64,000 nt of DNA from Sphingomonas populi (GTDB lineage Bacteria; Pseudomonadota; Alphaproteobacteria; Sphingomonadales; Sphingomonadaceae). Location: assembly GCF_004208535.1 (NCBI RefSeq), contig NZ_SGIS01000011.1, positions 61,489 through 125,488 on the forward strand, given 5' to 3'. A program made the translations under genes and the position numbers. Each line of letters begins with the position of its first letter. Positions within the stretch are counted from its first letter, which is position 1. Of the stretch, positions 38,574 through 49,354 are shown piece by piece. Under the pieces are notes generated by a model. That model saw only the letters and a program-made list of their open reading frames with translations. It ran no database searches and was not told where the DNA came from.

Positions 38574-39930
38574 GCGCCCGTTCCGCCTCACCGTCACCGC
38601 GCGGATCGCGTTGCTGGCGATCGCGCTGGCGTTGATCTCGAACCTCGTGCTGGTCGCGTTCGTGTGGCGGCAGATTCACGACGATTCGATCGATGCGTTG
38701 CGCCGCGACACGATTGAACAGTCGGATGCGCTCGTCTCGGTGTGGCGCTCGGGCGGGATGCCGGCGCTGTCGCGGGCGATCGCCGAGGCGCGCGCGCCGG
38801 GGGATATTTCGCTGATCCTCGCCGTCGTCGACGGCGGTGGGGTACGGCGGATCGGTGTCGGCCCGCGGGATATCACGCTGGTCGGCGCGCCCGAACCCAC
38901 GACTTTCCGTATCGGCACGCTCGGCGGCGCCCGGCCCTGGTCGGAGCGCGAGGCCGGGTATGCGGTACGGCGGATCGGGATGGATTTCCTCATCAGCGGG
39001 CGCTTGCTCGATGATTGGGAGCAGGAGCAGCGCGGTATCGAACAGGCGATGGTCGCGGCGACGTTGCTGTCGTTGGTGCTCGGCATCCTGGTCGGGCTGG
39101 CGGTGACGCGCTACGTCGGCCACCGCCTCAATGAAGTGTCTGACGTGATCGAAGGCGTCGCCGCTGGCGACCTGACTCGCCGGGTGGGCGGACTGGCCGG
39201 CGGCCAGGACGCATTCGACCGGCTCGCCTCGCGGCTCAACGCGATGCTCGACAAGGTCGAACGGCTGATGACAGAATTGCGTGTCGTTACCGACGGTTTC
39301 GCGCACGATCTGCGCTCGCCGCTAGCGCGGTTGCGCAGCAAGGCCGAGGCGGCGGTGCTCCACAGTGACCCGGAGCAGCGCGAGGCGGCGATGAGCGGGC
39401 TGCTCGTCGAGACCGATCTGGTGATGCGGATGCTGACCACGCTGATCGAGATCAGCCGCGCCGAGTCGCTCTCACGCGACCGTTTCACCAGCGTCGATCC
39501 GGCGGCGTTGGTCGAGGAGATCGCCGAACTGTACGCGCCGGTGGTGGAGGATGCCGGCATGGCGTTCACCACCGCGATCGAGGGCGACGGCGCGCGGGTG
39601 ATCCTGCACCGCGAATTGATGATACAGGCGATCACCAATCTGATCGACAACGCCTTGCGGCACGCCGGGGCGGGTGGCGCGGTGACGCTGCGGTTGATAC
39701 CGGACGAGGGCTGGCTGCGCTTCCAGGTCGAGGATCGCGGCCCGGGCATCGCCGAGGCGGACCGTGCGCAGGCGCTGCGCCGTTTCGGGAGGCTCGACCG
39801 CGCACGTACCACGCCCGGCGCAGGGCTGGGGATGGCGCTGGTCGAGGCGGTGGCGCGGCTGCATGGCGGGCGGCTGGAACTGGGCGACAATGCGCCGGGT
39901 CTGATCGTCGCGATCGTGGTGCCGCTTTAG
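38542..39930 (+). CDS. two-component sensor histidine kinase
   Basis: About 462 residues from the GTG at 38542, with an ATG at 38506 as an alternative start. Either start overlaps the response-regulator gene. TM1 at about 20-41, a periplasmic loop of about 130 residues, TM2 at about 171-190, HAMP (VTRYVGHRLNEVSD...AGDLTRRV), the H-box DGFAHDLRSPLARLR with His255, the N-box LIDNALRHAG, and G-boxes VEDRGPGI and GAGLGMALVE. It is an EnvZ/TolS-like membrane kinase for the upstream regulator. Input is unknown. Confidence 0.92.
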   Translation: MPDIDSLPTVKRPFRLTVTARIALLAIALALISNLVLVAFVWRQIHDDSIDALRRDTIEQSDALVSVWRSGGMPALSRAIAEARAPGDISLILAVVDGGGVRRIGVGPRDITLVGAPEPTTFRIGTLGGARPWSEREAGYAVRRIGMDFLISGRLLDDWEQEQRGIEQAMVAATLLSLVLGILVGLAVTRYVGHRLNEVSDVIEGVAAGDLTRRVGGLAGGQDAFDRLASRLNAMLDKVERLMTELRVVTDGFAHDLRSPLARLRSKAEAAVLHSDPEQREAAMSGLLVETDLVMRMLTTLIEISRAESLSRDRFTSVDPAALVEEIAELYAPVVEDAGMAFTTAIEGDGARVILHRELMIQAITNLIDNALRHAGAGGAVTLRLIPDEGWLRFQVEDRGPGIAEADRAQALRRFGRLDRARTTPGAGLGMALVEAVARLHGGRLELGDNAPGLIVAIVVPL

Positions 39931-39954
39931 CGACCGCGAGCCGGCTTGATCCGC

Positions 39955-39983
39955 TTGACAGCGTGGAGCCGAGTCCTTACGTG
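39955..39983 (+). promoter_or_regulatory. candidate promoter for the rpsM operon
   Basis: A perfect -35 TTGACA (39955-39960) and TACGTG (39978-39983) with 17 bases between. It lies 131 bases before rpsM. An independent promoter is expected here because the upstream genes are unrelated to ribosomes. Confidence 0.55.
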
Positions 39984-40113
39984 CGCTTCTCTCCGACACA
40001 CCGGCTACGGCGGCGCTCATGGCGCGCGCCGCAATTGTGCGTCTTGGAACAGGCAACGCGTTGAGATGGGGTATGCAGCCATGCAGACCCTGTGGAGCAG
40101 GAGAACAGATTTC

Positions 40114-40482
40114 ATGGCACGTATCGCGGGCGTCAACATCCCGACCAACAAGCGCGTGGTGATCGCGCTCACCTATATCCACGGTATCGGTAATACCAAG
40201 GCACAGCAAATCACCGCCAAGCTGGGCATCGCGCCGGAGCGCCGCGTTCAGGATCTCACCGATTCGGAAGTGCTGCAGATCCGCGAGACGATCGACGCAG
40301 ATATCACCGTTGAGGGCGATCTGCGCCGTCAGACCGCGATGAACATCAAGCGTCTGATGGACCTCGCCTGCTACCGCGGCCTGCGTCACCGCAAGGGCCT
40401 GCCGGTTCGGGGCCAGCGCACGCATACCAATGCGCGCACCCGCAAGGGCAAGGCGAAGCCGATCGCGGGCAAGAAGAAGTAA
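40114..40482 (+). CDS. rpsM: 30S ribosomal protein S13
   Basis: 122 residues from the ATG at 40114 ([20 protein letters not shown]), preceded by GGAGCAGGAG. S13 bridges the 30S head to the large subunit and P-site t[23 protein letters not shown] is the family signature. First gene of the alpha block here. Confidence 0.97.
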   Translation: MARIAGVNIPTNKRVVIALTYIHGIGNTKAQQITAKLGIAPERRVQDLTDSEVLQIRETIDADITVEGDLRRQTAMNIKRLMDLACYRGLRHRKGLPVRGQRTHTNARTRKGKAKPIAGKKK

Positions 40483-40510
40483 TCAGTCCGGGGGACTGAT
40501 TCAGCTTTTT
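40481..40510 (+). terminator. hairpin with T-run directly after rpsM
   Basis: AATCAGTC (40481-40488, overlapping the rpsM stop) pairs with GACTGATT (40494-40501), and CAGCTTTTT follows. It is a terminator-like structure between rpsM and rpsK, so it may adjust the ratio of S13 to the downstream S11 and alpha subunit. Confidence 0.55.
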
Positions 40511-40581
40511 CTCCGCCGGAGGCGCGCCGGGCGCTACCGCCCGCCGCCTTCCGTCTCAGGATATAGGAATAGGACGAAAAA

Positions 40582-40971
40582 ATGGCACGCGAACCACAGC
40601 GCATCAAGCGCCGCGAGCGGAAGAACATCACGTCGGGCGTGGCCCATGTGAACGCCAGCTTCAACAACACCATGATCACGATCACCGATGCCCAGGGCAA
40701 CGCGATCTCGTGGTCGTCGGCAGGCATGATGGGCTTCAAGGGCAGCCGCAAGTCGACTCCGTATGCGGCGCAGGTCGCAGCCGAGGACGCCGGCAAGAAG
40801 GCCGCCGAGCACGGCGTCCGCACGCTCGAAGTCGAGGTCAAGGGCCCCGGCTCGGGCCGCGAATCGGCGCTGCGCGCGCTCCAGGCGGTCGGCTTCCAGA
40901 TCACCTCGATCCGGGACGTCACCTCGATCCCGCACAACGGCGTTCGCCCCTCGAAGCGCCGCCGCGTCTGA
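40582..40971 (+). CDS. rpsK: 30S ribosomal protein S11
   Basis: 129 residues, standard. S11 lies on the 30S platform near the Shine-Dalgarno helix. [20 protein letters not shown] and the C-terminal [20 protein letters not shown] are typical. It lies 101 bases before rpoA. Confidence 0.97.
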   Translation: MAREPQRIKRRERKNITSGVAHVNASFNNTMITITDAQGNAISWSSAGMMGFKGSRKSTPYAAQVAAEDAGKKAAEHGVRTLEVEVKGPGSGRESALRALQAVGFQITSIRDVTSIPHNGVRPSKRRRV

Positions 40972-41071
40972 ATTCGTCTCGTCCGTGCGCGGTTGATCGC
41001 CGCCGGTCGCGGACGATTCGCCCAAGGCCGGAGTTGCCCTCCTGCTCCCGCCCAAAACCAAGGGGAAGCCC

Positions 41072-42136
41072 GTGTCCGTCAATGCTAAGAACTGGCAGGA
41101 ATTGAAGAAGCCCAACGGCCTCGAAGTGAAGCCGGGCGGCGATGCCAAGCGCAAGGCGACCTTCGTTGCCGAGCCGCTCGAGCGTGGCTTCGGCCTGACG
41201 CTCGGCAACGCGCTGCGCCGTGTGCTGCTGTCGTCGCTCCAGGGTGCCGCCGTCACCTCGATCAAGATCGAGAACGTCCTGCACGAATTCTCCTCGCTCG
41301 CCGGCGTGCGCGAGGATGTGACCGACATCGTCCTCAACGTGAAGCAGATCGCGCTGCGTATGCAGGGCGAGGGGCCGAAGCGCCTCCAGCTCTCGGCGAC
41401 CGGCCCGGCCACCGTCACGGCGGGCGACATCGCGGTTACGGGCGACATCGAAGTGATGAATCCCAAGCTCGTGCTGTGCCATCTCGATGACGGCGCGACG
41501 CTCAACATGGAACTCACCGCCGATGTCGGTAAGGGCTATGTCGCAGCGGTCGCCAACCGTCCGGCCGATGCGCCGATCGGCCTGATTCCGGTCGATGCGC
41601 TGTATTCGCCGGTGCGGCAGGTGTCGTACAAGGTTGAGAACACCCGCGTCGGGCAGGAACTCGATTACGACAAGCTCACGCTGACGATCGAGACCGATGG
41701 CACCGTCACCCCCGAGGACGCGGTCGGCTATGCCGGGCGCATCCTGCAGGACCAGTTGGCGCTGTTCGTCCACTTCGACGATTCGGCGATGACCCGCTCG
41801 GCGCCGGTCGGCGTTGCGGCACCGGCCGCGACCAGCGAGGTTTCGGGCGATACCCAGCAGATCAACCGTTACCTGCTCAAGAAGGTCGACGAGCTCGAAC
41901 TGTCGGTGCGCTCGGCCAATTGCCTCAAGAACGACAACATCATCTACATCGGCGATCTGGTCCAGAAGACCGAAGCCGAGATGCTGCGCACGCCGAACTT
42001 CGGCCGCAAGTCGCTCAACGAGATCAAGGAAGTGCTTTCGTCGATGGGTCTCCGTCTCGGTATGGAAATCCCCGGCTGGCCGCCCGAGAACATCGAAGAG
42101 ATGGCGAAGAAGCTCGAGCAGGAAATCATGGGCTAA
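41072..42136 (+). CDS. rpoA: RNA polymerase alpha subunit
   Basis: 354 residues from the GTG at 41072 (AAGGGGA in front). N-terminal domain (dimerisation, polymerase assembly): [41 protein letters not shown]-terminal domain (UP element and activator contacts): [36 protein letters not shown]. The tail [20 protein letters not shown] extends the E. coli length, as in other alphaproteobacteria. Confidence 0.98.
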   Translation: MSVNAKNWQELKKPNGLEVKPGGDAKRKATFVAEPLERGFGLTLGNALRRVLLSSLQGAAVTSIKIENVLHEFSSLAGVREDVTDIVLNVKQIALRMQGEGPKRLQLSATGPATVTAGDIAVTGDIEVMNPKLVLCHLDDGATLNMELTADVGKGYVAAVANRPADAPIGLIPVDALYSPVRQVSYKVENTRVGQELDYDKLTLTIETDGTVTPEDAVGYAGRILQDQLALFVHFDDSAMTRSAPVGVAAPAATSEVSGDTQQINRYLLKKVDELELSVRSANCLKNDNIIYIGDLVQKTEAEMLRTPNFGRKSLNEIKEVLSSMGLRLGMEIPGWPPENIEEMAKKLEQEIMG

Positions 42137-42351
42137 GTCGCACCGGGTTAGCGCAAGCTAACCCGGAGACGACGTCAGCCCGGCCGGCGGTGCCGACAGG
42201 CACCGTCCGACGACGCGGCTTCGCTGCGGCGCTGTTTGCAAGAACTGGCCCCCCGCCTTCGCGGGGGAACATGGCGGTGGTGGCGGCCTCAACAGCCACC
42301 AGGTCTGGGGTTCCGTGACACGGCCCCTTAACGAACGAAAAGGATATACCA
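42137..42351 (+). other. rpoA-rplQ gap with two perfect hairpins
   Basis: CCGGGTTAGC (42142-42151) pairs with GCTAACCCGG (42156-42165) over a GCAA tetraloop. CCCCCGC (42250-42256) pairs with GCGGGGG (42261-42267). Neither is followed by a T-run. In most bacteria rplQ follows rpoA within a few dozen bases, so the length and stable structures are unusual. They may be RNA-processing or mRNA-stability elements, or intergenic repeats. Confidence 0.55.
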
Positions 42352-42771
42352 ATGCGTCATCGTGTAGGCGGCCGTAAGCTTCAGCGGACCTCGGCCCACC
42401 GCATCGCGCTGTTCCGCAACATGTCGGCAGCGCTCATTAAGCACGAGCAGATCACCACCACCGTCGCCAAGGCGAAGGAACTGCGTCCCTACGTCGAGAA
42501 GCTCATCACGCTCGCCAAGAAGGGTGGTCTTTCGAACCGCCGTCTCGCGCACGCGCGGCTGCTCGATGATGCGCAGTTGGTGAAGCTGTTCGACGTGCTG
42601 GCCGATCGCTACGCCTCGCGCAACGGCGGCTATACCCGCATCGTCAAGGCCGGCATCCGCGCTTCGGACGCGTCGCCGATGGCGATCATCGAGTTCGTCG
42701 ATCGCGACGTTTCGGCCAAGGGCCAGGATTCCGGCCCGGTAATGTCGGACGAGGATTACGAGGCCGCGTAA
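42352..42771 (+). CDS. rplQ: 50S ribosomal protein L17
   Basis: 139 residues. It begins [20 protein letters not shown], the L17 signature, followed by [20 protein letters not shown]. The C-terminal tail ([20 protein letters not shown]) is slightly longer than in E. coli. AAAAGGATATACC precedes the ATG. Last gene of the ribosomal super-operon. Confidence 0.97.
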   Translation: MRHRVGGRKLQRTSAHRIALFRNMSAALIKHEQITTTVAKAKELRPYVEKLITLAKKGGLSNRRLAHARLLDDAQLVKLFDVLADRYASRNGGYTRIVKAGIRASDASPMAIIEFVDRDVSAKGQDSGPVMSDEDYEAA

Positions 42772-42785
42772 ATCTCCGTTCGCCC

Positions 42786-42835
42786 CGAGCGAAGTCGAGG
42801 GGCAGGCGTTGTGCCCTGTGTCTCGACTGCGCTCG
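42786..42835. repeat. imperfect inverted repeat downstream of rplQ
   Basis: CGAGCGAAGTCGAG (42786-42799) and CTCGACTGCGCTCG (42822-42835) are inverted with one mismatch. The flanks (CGTTCG..., ...ACACGAACG) are also roughly inverted. This looks like a short intergenic repeat element just before the operon terminator. Confidence 0.6.
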
Positions 42836-42865
42836 ACACGAACGGTTTGAGATCGAGTTGAGAAA

Positions 42866-42899
42866 GGAGTCGCACCTGCTACGGTGCGGCTCCTTTTTT
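42866..42899 (+). terminator. rho-independent terminator of the alpha operon
   Basis: GGAGTCGCACC (42866-42876) pairs with GGTGCGGCTCC (42883-42893) with one G-T pair, directly followed by TTTTTT. It is a textbook terminator between rplQ and the peptidase gene. Confidence 0.93.
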
Positions 42900-42916
42900 C
42901 GTTTTCGGAGTGTCCG

Positions 42917-45061
<2,145 letters not shown>

Positions 45062-45066
45062 AACGA

Positions 45067-45090
45067 GCAGGGGCGCCACGGCGCCCCTGC
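45067..45090. terminator. hairpin between convergent peptidase and TPR genes
   Basis: GCAGGGGCGCC (45067-45077) and GGCGCCCCTGC (45080-45090) are perfect inverted arms around AC. It lies between two convergent stops and probably ends transcripts from one or both sides, although a T-run is lacking. Confidence 0.55.
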
Positions 45091-45097
45091 CGATAGG

Positions 45098-45415
45098 TCA
45101 ACGCGCCGAGAGCGCCGTCACGGTCTTGAGCGCTTGCCGCGCGACCGTATGCGACCAGATCGCGTCGCCGAAGCGTGTTTCCAGCATGACATTGTCGAGC
45201 GCGAGCGCGCGACGATAGTGGTTCATCGCCTCGCCTGGGCGGTCGGCGCGCAGATAGGCCTGCGCGAGTTCGATCGCGGTGCCGCCATCGTTCGGGTTCA
45301 CCGAGGCAACGGCCTCGAGCGTGGAGATTGTGCCGATATTGGCGGGGGCGGCCACTGCCGGAACCGCCGACAGCGGCGCGGCGACAAGCAATGCGAGAGC
45401 AATCATCTTAGCCAT
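45098..45415 (-). CDS. small secreted tetratricopeptide-like protein
   Basis: 105 residues from the ATG at 45415, preceded by AAGGAT. An upstream extension has no support. Signal peptide MAKMIALALLVAAPLSAVPAVAA, then NDGGTAIELAQAYLRADRPGEAMNHYRRALALD, one clear TPR-like helix pair. The family is unrecognised beyond this. The protein is probably periplasmic and may act as a protein-binding scaffold. It is divergent from guaA. Confidence 0.75.
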   Translation of the reverse strand: MAKMIALALLVAAPLSAVPAVAAPANIGTISTLEAVASVNPNDGGTAIELAQAYLRADRPGEAMNHYRRALALDNVMLETRFGDAIWSHTVARQALKTVTALSAR

Positions 45416-45561
45416 GAGATCATCCTTCCAAATCACCGCGTTTTGCGATGTTACAGAATGATGACACATATGGGTCATATTTGTGAAATGGTTTTTTGTT
45501 ACAGTTTCCCAACCCACGGCGCGGGCTGGCGCGATGGGGCGCGAGCCGGTATCGGCTCGCC

Positions 45562-47145
45562 ATGACACATCCCACTGATTCGATACTGCCCGACTCCGTC
45601 CTGATCGTCGATTTCGGCAGCCAGGTGACGCAGCTTATCGCCCGACGCGTTCGCGAAGCGGGCGTCTATAGCGAGATCGTACCCTTCACGACTGCCGCAG
45701 AGGCGTTCGCGCGAATGCAGCCCAAGGGCGTGATCCTCTCGGGTAGCCCGGCCTCGGTGCTGGACGAGGGTTCGCCGCGTGTGCCGCCGGTGGTGTTCGA
45801 AAGCGGCGTGCCGGTGCTCGGCATCTGTTACGGTCAGCAAGTGATGATGCAGCAGCTCGGCGGGCAAGTGGTGCTCGGCGAGTCGGGCGAATTCGGGCAG
45901 GCGTTCATCGAAATCCAGGATGATTGCGTGCTGTTCGACGGGCTGTGGGCTCCGCAAGAGCGTCATCAGGTCTGGATGAGCCACGGCGACAAGGTGATCG
46001 AATTGGCACCCGGCTTCCGCCCGGTCGCGGTCAGCCCCGGTTCGCCGTTCGCGGTCGTCGCCGACGATGCGCGCCGCTATTATGCGACGCAGTTCCACCC
46101 CGAGGTGGTCCACACGCCCGACGGCGCCAAATTCCTCGCCAATTTCGTCCGCCACGTCTGCGGTCTTTCCGGCGAGTGGACGATGGCCGAGTTCCGCGCC
46201 GCCAAGATCGCCGACATCCGCAAGCAGGTCGGCGTTGGAAAAAATGGGGGCCGGGTGATCTGCGGTCTGTCGGGTGGCGTCGATTCGGCGGTGGCGGCGG
46301 TGCTGATCCACGAGGCGATCGGCGAGCAGCTCACTTGCGTGTTCGTCGATCATGGGCTGATGCGCAGCGGCGAGGCCGATCAGGTCGTCAGCCTGTTCCG
46401 CAATTCGTACAACATCCCGCTCGTCCATGTGAATGCCGAGGCGACCTTCCTTGCGGGCCTCGCCGGCGTTACTGACCCGGAGAAGAAGCGCAAGTTCATC
46501 GGCGCGGCGTTCATCGATCTGTTCGAGGCTGAGGCGAAAAAGGTCGGCGGCGCCGATTTCCTCGCGCAAGGCACGCTCTACCCCGACGTGATCGAGAGCG
46601 TCAGCTTCACCGGCGGCCCTTCGGTGACGATCAAGAGCCACCACAATGTCGGTGGCCTGCCCGAGCGGATGAACATGCAGCTCGTCGAGCCGCTGCGCGA
46701 ATTGTTCAAGGACGAGGTCCGCGCGCTCGGTCGTGAACTTGGTCTGCCCGAAGCGTTCGTCGGGCGGCATCCATTTCCGGGGCCGGGCCTCGCAATCCGC
46801 ATCCCCGGCGAGGTGACCAAGGAGCGCTGCGACATTCTGCGCAAGGCCGATGCGATCTACCTCGAGGAGATCCGCAATGCCGGCCTGTACGATACGATCT
46901 GGCAAGCCTTTGCGGTCCTGCTGCCGGTGCGCAGCGTCGGCGTGATGGGCGACGGCCGCACCTACGACAACGTGCTGGCCTTGCGCGCCGTCACCTCGAC
47001 CGACGGCATGACCGCACAGGCCTTCGAGTTCCCCGGCGGCTTCCTCGCGCGCGTCTCTACCCGCATCGTCAACGAGGTGCGGGGCGTCAACCGCGTAACG
47101 TACGACTATACGAGCAAGCCGCCCGGCACGATCGAGTGGGAATGA
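45562..47145 (+). CDS. guaA: GMP synthase (glutamine-hydrolysing)
   Basis: 527 residues from the ATG at 45562 ([20 protein letters not shown]). It converts XMP to GMP with ATP and glutamine. Class I glutaminase triad: Cys89 in LGICYGQQ, with His and Glu in [12 protein letters not shown]-PPase loop [13 protein letters not shown], and C-terminal dimerisation part ending [14 protein letters not shown]. Its 3' end is the edge of the integrase-bearing region, and guaA 3' ends are known insertion targets of some genomic islands. Confidence 0.97.
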   Translation: MTHPTDSILPDSVLIVDFGSQVTQLIARRVREAGVYSEIVPFTTAAEAFARMQPKGVILSGSPASVLDEGSPRVPPVVFESGVPVLGICYGQQVMMQQLGGQVVLGESGEFGQAFIEIQDDCVLFDGLWAPQERHQVWMSHGDKVIELAPGFRPVAVSPGSPFAVVADDARRYYATQFHPEVVHTPDGAKFLANFVRHVCGLSGEWTMAEFRAAKIADIRKQVGVGKNGGRVICGLSGGVDSAVAAVLIHEAIGEQLTCVFVDHGLMRSGEADQVVSLFRNSYNIPLVHVNAEATFLAGLAGVTDPEKKRKFIGAAFIDLFEAEAKKVGGADFLAQGTLYPDVIESVSFTGGPSVTIKSHHNVGGLPERMNMQLVEPLRELFKDEVRALGRELGLPEAFVGRHPFPGPGLAIRIPGEVTKERCDILRKADAIYLEEIRNAGLYDTIWQAFAVLLPVRSVGVMGDGRTYDNVLALRAVTSTDGMTAQAFEFPGGFLARVSTRIVNEVRGVNRVTYDYTSKPPGTIEWE

Positions 47146-47310
47146 TTTAGGCCCTCCAGAGGGGGCCGAGACTACGCCGGAATACGACGTAAGTACCTGA
47201 TAAAATTTATTTTTATCACAGAGACATTCAATGACAATCGGTGGGCAGCATTCAAATCCGTCGGGTGATCCGACGGTATCGCCTCCTCTTGTCCGTCGCC
47301 AAAATCGCGG

Positions 47311-47417
47311 TTACCGTCAGGGATACAACAGCCCCTGACGGTAATTTGTTCCGCCTAAGTCACTGGAAACGGTGCGCTTTTTGGGTCGGGAGAGGTGCGT
47401 TTTAGGGGTGACGGTAA
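47311..47417. repeat. TTACCGTCA inverted/direct repeats upstream of integrase
   Basis: TTACCGTCAGGG (47311-47322) and CCCTGACGGTAA (47333-47344) are perfect 12-base inverted arms. A third copy, TGACGGTAA, stands at about 47409-47417, 22 bases before the integrase start. Such repeats resemble arm-type binding sites of a tyrosine recombinase or sites for an excisionase/regulator. Confidence 0.7.
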
Positions 47418-47438
47418 AAATGATCGGAGGCCCTTGCG

Positions 47439-47866
47439 ATGTTGACCGATGCAGCACTCAAGCATTTGAAACCAAAAGAGAAAGCCTACAAGGTTTCGGA
47501 CCGTGACGGCATGTATGTGCGGGTCGGGACGAATGGCACCATCTCCTTTCGCCTGGATTACCGTCTGAACGGCAGGCGCGAGACCGTAACTATTGGAAAA
47601 TATGGGCCTTCCGGCCTTTCGTTGGCGCGTGCGCGTGAGAAGTGCATCGACGCCAAGCGTATGGTCCAGGAAGGGCTATCGCCTTCAATTGAAAAGCAAA
47701 GGGACAAGCGCCGGATCAAGGAAGCCACGAGCTTTAGCCAGTTCGGCGAGAAGTGGCTGGCTGCGGCGCCTATGGCCGATAGCACCCGCGCGATGCGCCG
47801 CTCGATCTTCGAGCGTGAGTTGCTGCCTGCGGGGTCGCGCCCTTCAAACGATCACGGACGTTGAAA
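47439..47866 (+). pseudogene. P4-type tyrosine integrase, N-terminal fragment, frameshifted
   Basis: It begins MLTDAALKHLKPKEKAYKVS (DUF4102 arm-binding domain of P4-like integrases), then the start of the core-binding domain (FGEKWLAAAPMADSTRAMRR). After ELLPA at about 47825 the integrase sequence continues only in another frame (GRALQTITDVE). It then stops abruptly at about 47863, where unrelated sequence begins. The catalytic domain with the R-H-R-Y residues is absent, so it cannot recombine. A frameshift plus a deletion explains this. Confidence 0.85.
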
Positions 47867-48614
47867 ACGGCTACCTTCAGCGCGCCGATAACCGCGGCAC
47901 GGTCCTGCTGGATGCCGCGCTCCGGGAGCGGTTCATCGTTCGGGAGCATCTGAGAGACGGGCGCCTCAACATTCACCTTCCGCCGGCCGATCCGACGTTC
48001 GTTGTGGGCGACGAAATGGATGTGATCATTGGGCTGACCGACCGGGCCATGCCTGAAGCCCTGTTTACCGCGCCGATCCGCATCAAGCTCGTGCCGGAGC
48101 GCGTAACGGAAGAGGACAACGCTGCGCCGCGCCTTGATCGCCCCAAGCCGAAAAAGGAAGCAGGGTCAGGGCACCCACCCATGGGCTTCCGCATTTTGCT
48201 CTGCTGACGCGCGACGGACGCACCGTCGCGAATGTCGAGACCGAGAAATGGCCGGAAGGGTTTACCGAGCATGACGGCGGCGAGGTAACGGACCTCGGCA
48301 ACGGCGAGACGCTCTACAAGATCAATTACGACAATGCCTACCATCTCCGGTGTCGTACGACCCAGCGCAGCAGCGTTGCAAAGGAAGTCGTGACCGAGAA
48401 GTTCGTGCTCGGGATGCGCATCCTTTTGCTGGGATATGAGCACGCGCTACGATCGCTCAGGGAAAAGAGCGATGACCCGGCCGGCCTTGGCGAGTTCGCG
48501 GACGATTTCCGGCGAATGGCTGCCCGCGGTGCCGCATCGACCGTGCTGGCGCTGGCGGAGAATCTCCCGAGGATTGTTGATTCGTCATCCCTGGCAGCAG
48601 AGGATGCGGAATAG
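47866..48614 (+). pseudogene. C-terminal remnant of an unrecognised large protein, frameshifted
   Basis: Two frames join to one coherent sequence. The first piece (NGYLQRADNRGTVLLDAALR ... LDRPKPKKEAGS) runs to about 48170. It continues in the next frame as THGLPHFALLTRDGRTVANV ... LAENLPRIVDSSSLAAEDAE, ending at 48614. The join lies at a proline/lysine-rich linker. The protein seems to be the end of a long conserved island protein; I recall similar tails on ATP-binding proteins of genomic islands but cannot name the family. Its 5' part was lost where it meets the integrase fragment. Confidence 0.6.
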
Positions 48615-48676
48615 TGTCCGTCGACCGGCGGTCGCCGCTGCCGATTATAGGCCGAAGCTGACTATGGAGTGCGCGC

Positions 48677-49186
48677 GTGGATTTGGCGACGAAGACCGAC
48701 CCTGAGATTGAGACGTGGATCAAAAACCACGAAAATAGCCGTGCGACGACCGCGCCGTTGTATCACCTGCTGTTGGAAGAACGCGTGCGCCGTTTCCAGC
48801 TCAAGCAGCTCCTCGATTTTGATCGGTCGCTCGATCATCTCAAGCAGGCGGCAATCGACAGGGTTTGCACATCCTATGGGTCCTTGGCCGCCGCAAGCAG
48901 TGTGGACTGGTCCAAAGCTCGCCATCAAATGAACGGACCAAACGGTCATCTCGATCGACTACTCGACATCTGCCATGTTCGCGGCTTGCCTTTGCTGACG
49001 GCGATTTGCGTCAATCAGGGCAATGTGACCGACGGCGAGCTCGGCGAAGAGGCGCTCGCGGGTTTCGTCGCCGGTGCGCAGCGGTTGGGGATCGGCGTGA
49101 GTGACGGGCTGGCCTTTCATCACCAATGTCGTGACGAATGCTGGGCATGGGGGCTTGAGCAACACCGGCCCAAGCGGGCGTCCTAG
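48677..49186 (+). CDS. conserved hypothetical protein of the island
   Basis: 169 residues from a GTG at 48677 with GGAG before it. The sequence has a natural-looking composition: an N-terminal charged helical stretch (DPEIETWIKNHENSRATTAP), then LLEERVRRFQLKQLLDFDRS and a hydrophobic core GHLDRLLDICHVRGLPLLTA. The last ten or so residues (LEQHRPKRAS) look unlike the rest, and the stop coincides with a change of content on the other strand. The C-terminus may therefore be truncated by a rearrangement. No domain is recognised. Confidence 0.55.
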   Translation: MDLATKTDPEIETWIKNHENSRATTAPLYHLLLEERVRRFQLKQLLDFDRSLDHLKQAAIDRVCTSYGSLAAASSVDWSKARHQMNGPNGHLDRLLDICHVRGLPLLTAICVNQGNVTDGELGEEALAGFVAGAQRLGIGVSDGLAFHHQCRDECWAWGLEQHRPKRAS

Positions 49187-49345
49187 CTCAAACCGAGCAC
49201 GCCGAATGACCCAAAGATCGCCGTCCGCCAACGCGCGCGTGATGATCGATCGGTTGCACCAGAACCCTTCACCGTTGTCCTCAGCATATTCGCGCTCGAG
49301 CCAGCCGAGCGCGGTGGCGAGATCTGCCGAAATGGCCTTCTGCAC
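49187..49345 (-). pseudogene. possible N-terminal fragment of a small hypothetical protein
   Basis: From a GTG at 49345, ten bases after the AbiEii stop, the minus strand reads MQKAISADLATALGWLEREY and then GFWCNRSIITRALADGDLWV before turning into reading that is antisense to the neighbour at about 49187. This has a plausible protein look, and I weakly recall GNAT-like or DUF proteins with this start. It may be the broken third gene of the AbiE transcript. The frame itself stays open to 48959. Confidence 0.3.
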
Positions 49346-49354
49346 AGCACATCG

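Noticed and set aside
45499..46905. 468-codon open frame on the minus strand
   Set aside because: Antisense to guaA. Composition is shadow-like and there is no recognisable domain.
47146..47438. tRNA gene as attachment site for the integrase
   Set aside because: No cloverleaf-like sequence or CCA end was found between guaA and the integrase. The guaA 3' end is the better candidate.
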